Below are positions 61,998 to 64,000 of a stretch of 64,000 bases of DNA, piece by piece (positions within the stretch are counted from its first letter, which is position 1; every line of letters begins with the position of its first letter). The position numbers were made by a program, and so were the translations under genes. This DNA is from Candidatus Methanocrinis natronophilus (GTDB lineage Archaea; Halobacteriota; Methanosarcinia; Methanotrichales; Methanotrichaceae). The DNA lies in NCBI GenBank assembly GCA_029167045.1, contig JARFPK010000008.1, forward strand, positions 1 through 64,000, in the 5' to 3' direction. Below the pieces are notes generated by a model that had not been told where the DNA came from, searched no databases, and was given only the letters and a program-made list of their open reading frames with translations.

Positions 61998-62573
61998 ATG
62001 GCGGTGAGTTTGATGAACAAAGCAAACCCAAGATGCAGCTGGAATGATGCCGAATCGACGCCGACCATAGCGACCACCGCTTACGTCGATGGAGCCGCCA
62101 CCGTCATCGGAGACGTCCGGATAGGAGAGAGGGTCTACGTCGGACCCGGCGCCTCCATCAGGGCCGACGAGGCGACGCCGATCATCATCGGAGACGATTC
62201 CAACGTCCAGGACGGGGCCGTATTCCACGGCCTTGAAGGGACGAGCATAAAGCTCGGCCGGAGGGTCTCCATCGCCCACGGCGCCGTCGTCCACGGCCCC
62301 CTGGAGATGGGAGACGAGTGCTTCGTCGGCTTCAACGCCGTTGTCCACGCCTCGAACCTGGGCAAGAAGTGCTTCGTCGGCCACCTCTCCCTGGTGGTGG
62401 GGGTGAAGCTCGCCGACGGAAGCTTCGTCCCCCCCGGCACGGTCATCGATTCTCAGGAGAAGGCGGAGAAGCTCGGCCCCGTCCCCGATAACCTCAAGGG
62501 CTTCAACGACGGGGTGGTGAAGGTGAACACCGAGTTCGCGAAGGTCTACAACCTGATGGAGAGGTCCTGCTAA
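61998..62573 (+). CDS. Gamma-class carbonic anhydrase (CamH-like)
   Basis: A 191-residue left-handed beta-helix enzyme interconverting CO2 and bicarbonate. Zinc ligands and active-site residues of the Methanosarcina Cam family are present: SIRADEATPIIIGDDSNVQD holds the Arg, Asp and Gln, AVFHGLEG the first His, and SIAHGAVVHGPLEMGD the second and third. The long acidic loop and the signal peptide of Cam itself are missing, which places it with the shorter CamH group. In aceticlastic methanogens such enzymes are thought to help remove CO2 made from acetate. ATG 61998 is used; ATG 62013 with GGTGAG upstream is an alternative. Confidence 0.9.
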   Translation: MAVSLMNKANPRCSWNDAESTPTIATTAYVDGAATVIGDVRIGERVYVGPGASIRADEATPIIIGDDSNVQDGAVFHGLEGTSIKLGRRVSIAHGAVVHGPLEMGDECFVGFNAVVHASNLGKKCFVGHLSLVVGVKLADGSFVPPGTVIDSQEKAEKLGPVPDNLKGFNDGVVKVNTEFAKVYNLMERSC

Positions 62574-62605
62574 GGGTCTCGCCGGCAAGAAAGGGCGGTG
62601 ATGGA

Positions 62606-62662
62606 GACGGAGGAACGGCGATATACGCTCCATCGCTCTCCGCCTCCGTCCAACTATTTTTT
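62606..62662 (+). terminator. Terminator between convergent carbonic anhydrase and the following gene
   Basis: GACGGAGG (62606-62613) and CCTCCGTC (62643-62650) pair perfectly across a loop that can itself fold, and a run of six T follows at 62657-62662. It lies 33 bases past the carbonic anhydrase stop. Confidence 0.5.
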
Positions 62663-62664
62663 GC

Positions 62665-63525
62665 TCAATCCGGACCCATAACCGGTCTTGTCATATTACG
62701 AAGGACCTCGCGTATCTCCTCCCTCAACTCATCCAGCGTATCCCCTCCCCCTTCGTACTCGATGAAGTTGGCCCGGATCAACTTTGGAGGAAATTTTGGG
62801 CACCTGCCACGCCGGCAGAGGACTATAGACTCCTTTCCAATGGCGTGGGCGATCCCGAGCATGTACATCACCATGGGGTCCGGCCCCGAAAGGTCTGCCA
62901 CCACCATCCTGGACCTGCATATATCCCTCCAGATCGCCTTGAGCTTATTCTCATCCTCGCCGAATTCGATGGCCCTGGCGGGGACGAGCCCCCCCCGCTC
63001 GAGGGCAGGCTTCACCGCCCCGTCGTAGATGTCGTCGCCTTCGTCGGTGAGGGGAACCAGAACCGAAGCCATCCGGTCGTCGACGATGTAGGCGGCGTGG
63101 CCGAAGAGGGGCCTGATCTGCATCAGGCTCATGAGGTTCATCGCCCTCTCCACCTCCGCCTCGACGTGAGCGAGGGCGATCACCTGGAGGATATCTCCCC
63201 GGGGCCGGTCCCCCTCTTCCAGGATCACGGCGGGGAATACTATCATATAGGGGTCTTCGTAACCGAACTCCCATCGGGCGCTGCTGAGGGCCTTCTGCTC
63301 TGATATCTGCTTATCGGGATGGTAGGTGTACATGGTGGAGAGGGAGCCGGCGTGGTGCTGGGCCAGGATGTAGAGGTTCGCCTTGTCCAGGACCGCAACG
63401 ACGCTGCTGGGGTTTTGGCTGCGGACGACCCCCCTCGGGATATTACGTTCCTCCACCATCCCCTCGACGATATCCATGAACTGGTCCAAAAGGCCGTCCA
63501 CCTTATCAATCAGGTCGGAGGGCAT
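62665..63525 (-). CDS. Protein with a nucleoside deoxyribosyltransferase/TIR-like C-terminal domain
   Basis: A 286-residue protein. The N-terminal 160 residues (LIDKVDGLLDQFMDIVEGMV, YEDPYMIVFPAVILEEGD) are unrecognised. The C-terminal part has CRSRMVVADLSGPDPMVMYM and LGIAHAIGKESIVLCRRGRC, the pattern of Rossmann-like domains related to nucleoside 2-deoxyribosyltransferases and prokaryotic TIR/SLOG sensors (DxSG-x-[DN]-x-x-V-x-Y-x-x-G-x-AHA). Catalysis or nucleotide binding is inferred only. The ATG at 63525 follows GGCGGGG closely; a longer frame to 63561 exists. A TATA-like CCTTATATTC lies about 75 bases upstream. Confidence 0.65.
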   Translation of the reverse strand: MPSDLIDKVDGLLDQFMDIVEGMVEERNIPRGVVRSQNPSSVVAVLDKANLYILAQHHAGSLSTMYTYHPDKQISEQKALSSARWEFGYEDPYMIVFPAVILEEGDRPRGDILQVIALAHVEAEVERAMNLMSLMQIRPLFGHAAYIVDDRMASVLVPLTDEGDDIYDGAVKPALERGGLVPARAIEFGEDENKLKAIWRDICRSRMVVADLSGPDPMVMYMLGIAHAIGKESIVLCRRGRCPKFPPKLIRANFIEYEGGGDTLDELREEIREVLRNMTRPVMGPD

Positions 63526-63747
63526 ATCCCCGCCTCTAATTCTATCTCCAGAATGGATCATGACCGAAACACCAGAGATGATCAGGCCCTCAGAATATAA
63601 GGTTCTTTGGTGGGGATCGAAGGGATCGACGGCGAAGCACCCTGAAGAAGACTGGGGGCGGCGGCGAGCCGAGAACGAAAAGGAGATCTCGACGGCCGGG
63701 CTCTATGCCGACCGCATCATATCTTGATCGATCCTTCATCGATCACC

Positions 63748-64000
63748 CTACTTGACCGGCCCCAGAGGGAGGACGGTCTTCCCGTAGACCTCGTTTATCA
63801 CCTGGGCGCAGGCGGCGTAGATGGGGGTGAAGCCGCAGAAGATCCCCCCGTAGCCGGCTATCATGGCGATGGTGGCGTTCCCGTTGTATTCCCTGAGGGG
63901 CAGGAGGAAGAATAAGGATCGTCAGGGTAAAGAAGACGACCTGGAGAGCCATGTTCAACCTGAGGGTCCCTATGAACATATACAGGGTGAAGAGCCCCCA
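63748..64000 (-). pseudogene. Acetate uptake transporter (SatP/YaaH/AceP family), 3' part with frameshift, cut by window edge
   Basis: Reading the minus strand from the edge gives [20 protein letters not shown] and FFTLTIL, the fifth-helix region of the family. In a second frame the homology continues [20 protein letters not shown], then [20 protein letters not shown] and [12 protein letters not shown] to a TAG at 63748-63750. The two frames join near 63912-63922 (ATCCTTATTCTTCCTCC), where one extra base would explain the shift. The N-terminal two thirds lie outside the window. Either the gene is broken or the sequence has a single-base error. Confidence 0.75.

Noticed and set aside
63383-63727. 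A 114-codon plus-strand frame near the right edge
   Set aside because: Most of it is antisense to the 62665-63525 gene; the remainder has no recognisable motif.

Overview
The window looks like a chromosomal segment of a GC-rich methanogenic archaeon, most likely a Methanothrix (Methanosaeta)-type aceticlastic species. Seen in the sequence: archaeal informational genes (MCM, DnaG, RPA, RadA, Rpo7/Spt4, aIF2-gamma, S24e, S27ae, NMD3), archaeal TATA boxes, and frequent GTG/TTG starts behind GGAGG-type ribosome sites. Methanogen markers are methanogenesis marker protein 11 and the AtwA (component A2) activator of methyl-CoM reductase. A SatP/AceP-type acetate transporter remnant sits at the right edge. 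The genus is an inference.

Layout. 1-271: IS200/IS605-like end and a metallohydrolase remnant. 402-10040 (mostly minus): an IorA-like TPP enzyme, methanogenesis marker 11, truD, pth2, dnaG, then mcm-DUF424-nmd3. A 91-bp tandem duplication covers the mcm start. 10427-14730 (+): a membrane plus TPR protein that looks split by one missing base. 14828-18083: stomatin-nfeD operon, uspA and a decayed nfeD copy. 18193-21623 (-): aIF2-gamma, PIN protein, Rpo7, Spt4, GTP-dependent dephospho-CoA kinase, S24e, S27ae. 21824-29264: an unknown protein, a PC4-like protein, ADH synthase, a NosD-like surface protein, a COG2403 protein with carbamate kinase, and an NSS transporter.

29300-51700 is an accessory and defence region: two vapC relics, G-rich tracts, an alpha/beta hydrolase, an unrecognised two-gene unit (31057-32688), a CRISPR array of 55 repeats (32785-36797), and a complete type I-D cas operon on the minus strand (46516 to 36909: cas6, cas10d, separate small-subunit gene, csc2, csc1, cas3', cas4, cas1, cas2) with a divergent CARF/HTH regulator. 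Next come broken IS630- and IS1634-like transposase genes, an AAA ATPase/DUF4276 pair of defence-island type, and a truncated NapH-like gene. The CRISPR promoter, array and cas operon all point the same way, and a small-subunit reading frame separate from cas10d is the most unusual part of the system.

51671-64000 returns to core genes: metG, then an operon atwA-rpa-radA-phosphoglycolate phosphatase, a YkgJ-type cysteine-cluster protein whose start is unclear, an unknown protein, an OFA-family transporter divergent from a gamma-class carbonic anhydrase (their shared spacer carries two dyads), a protein with a deoxyribosyltransferase/TIR-like C-terminus, and the frameshifted end of an acetate transporter.
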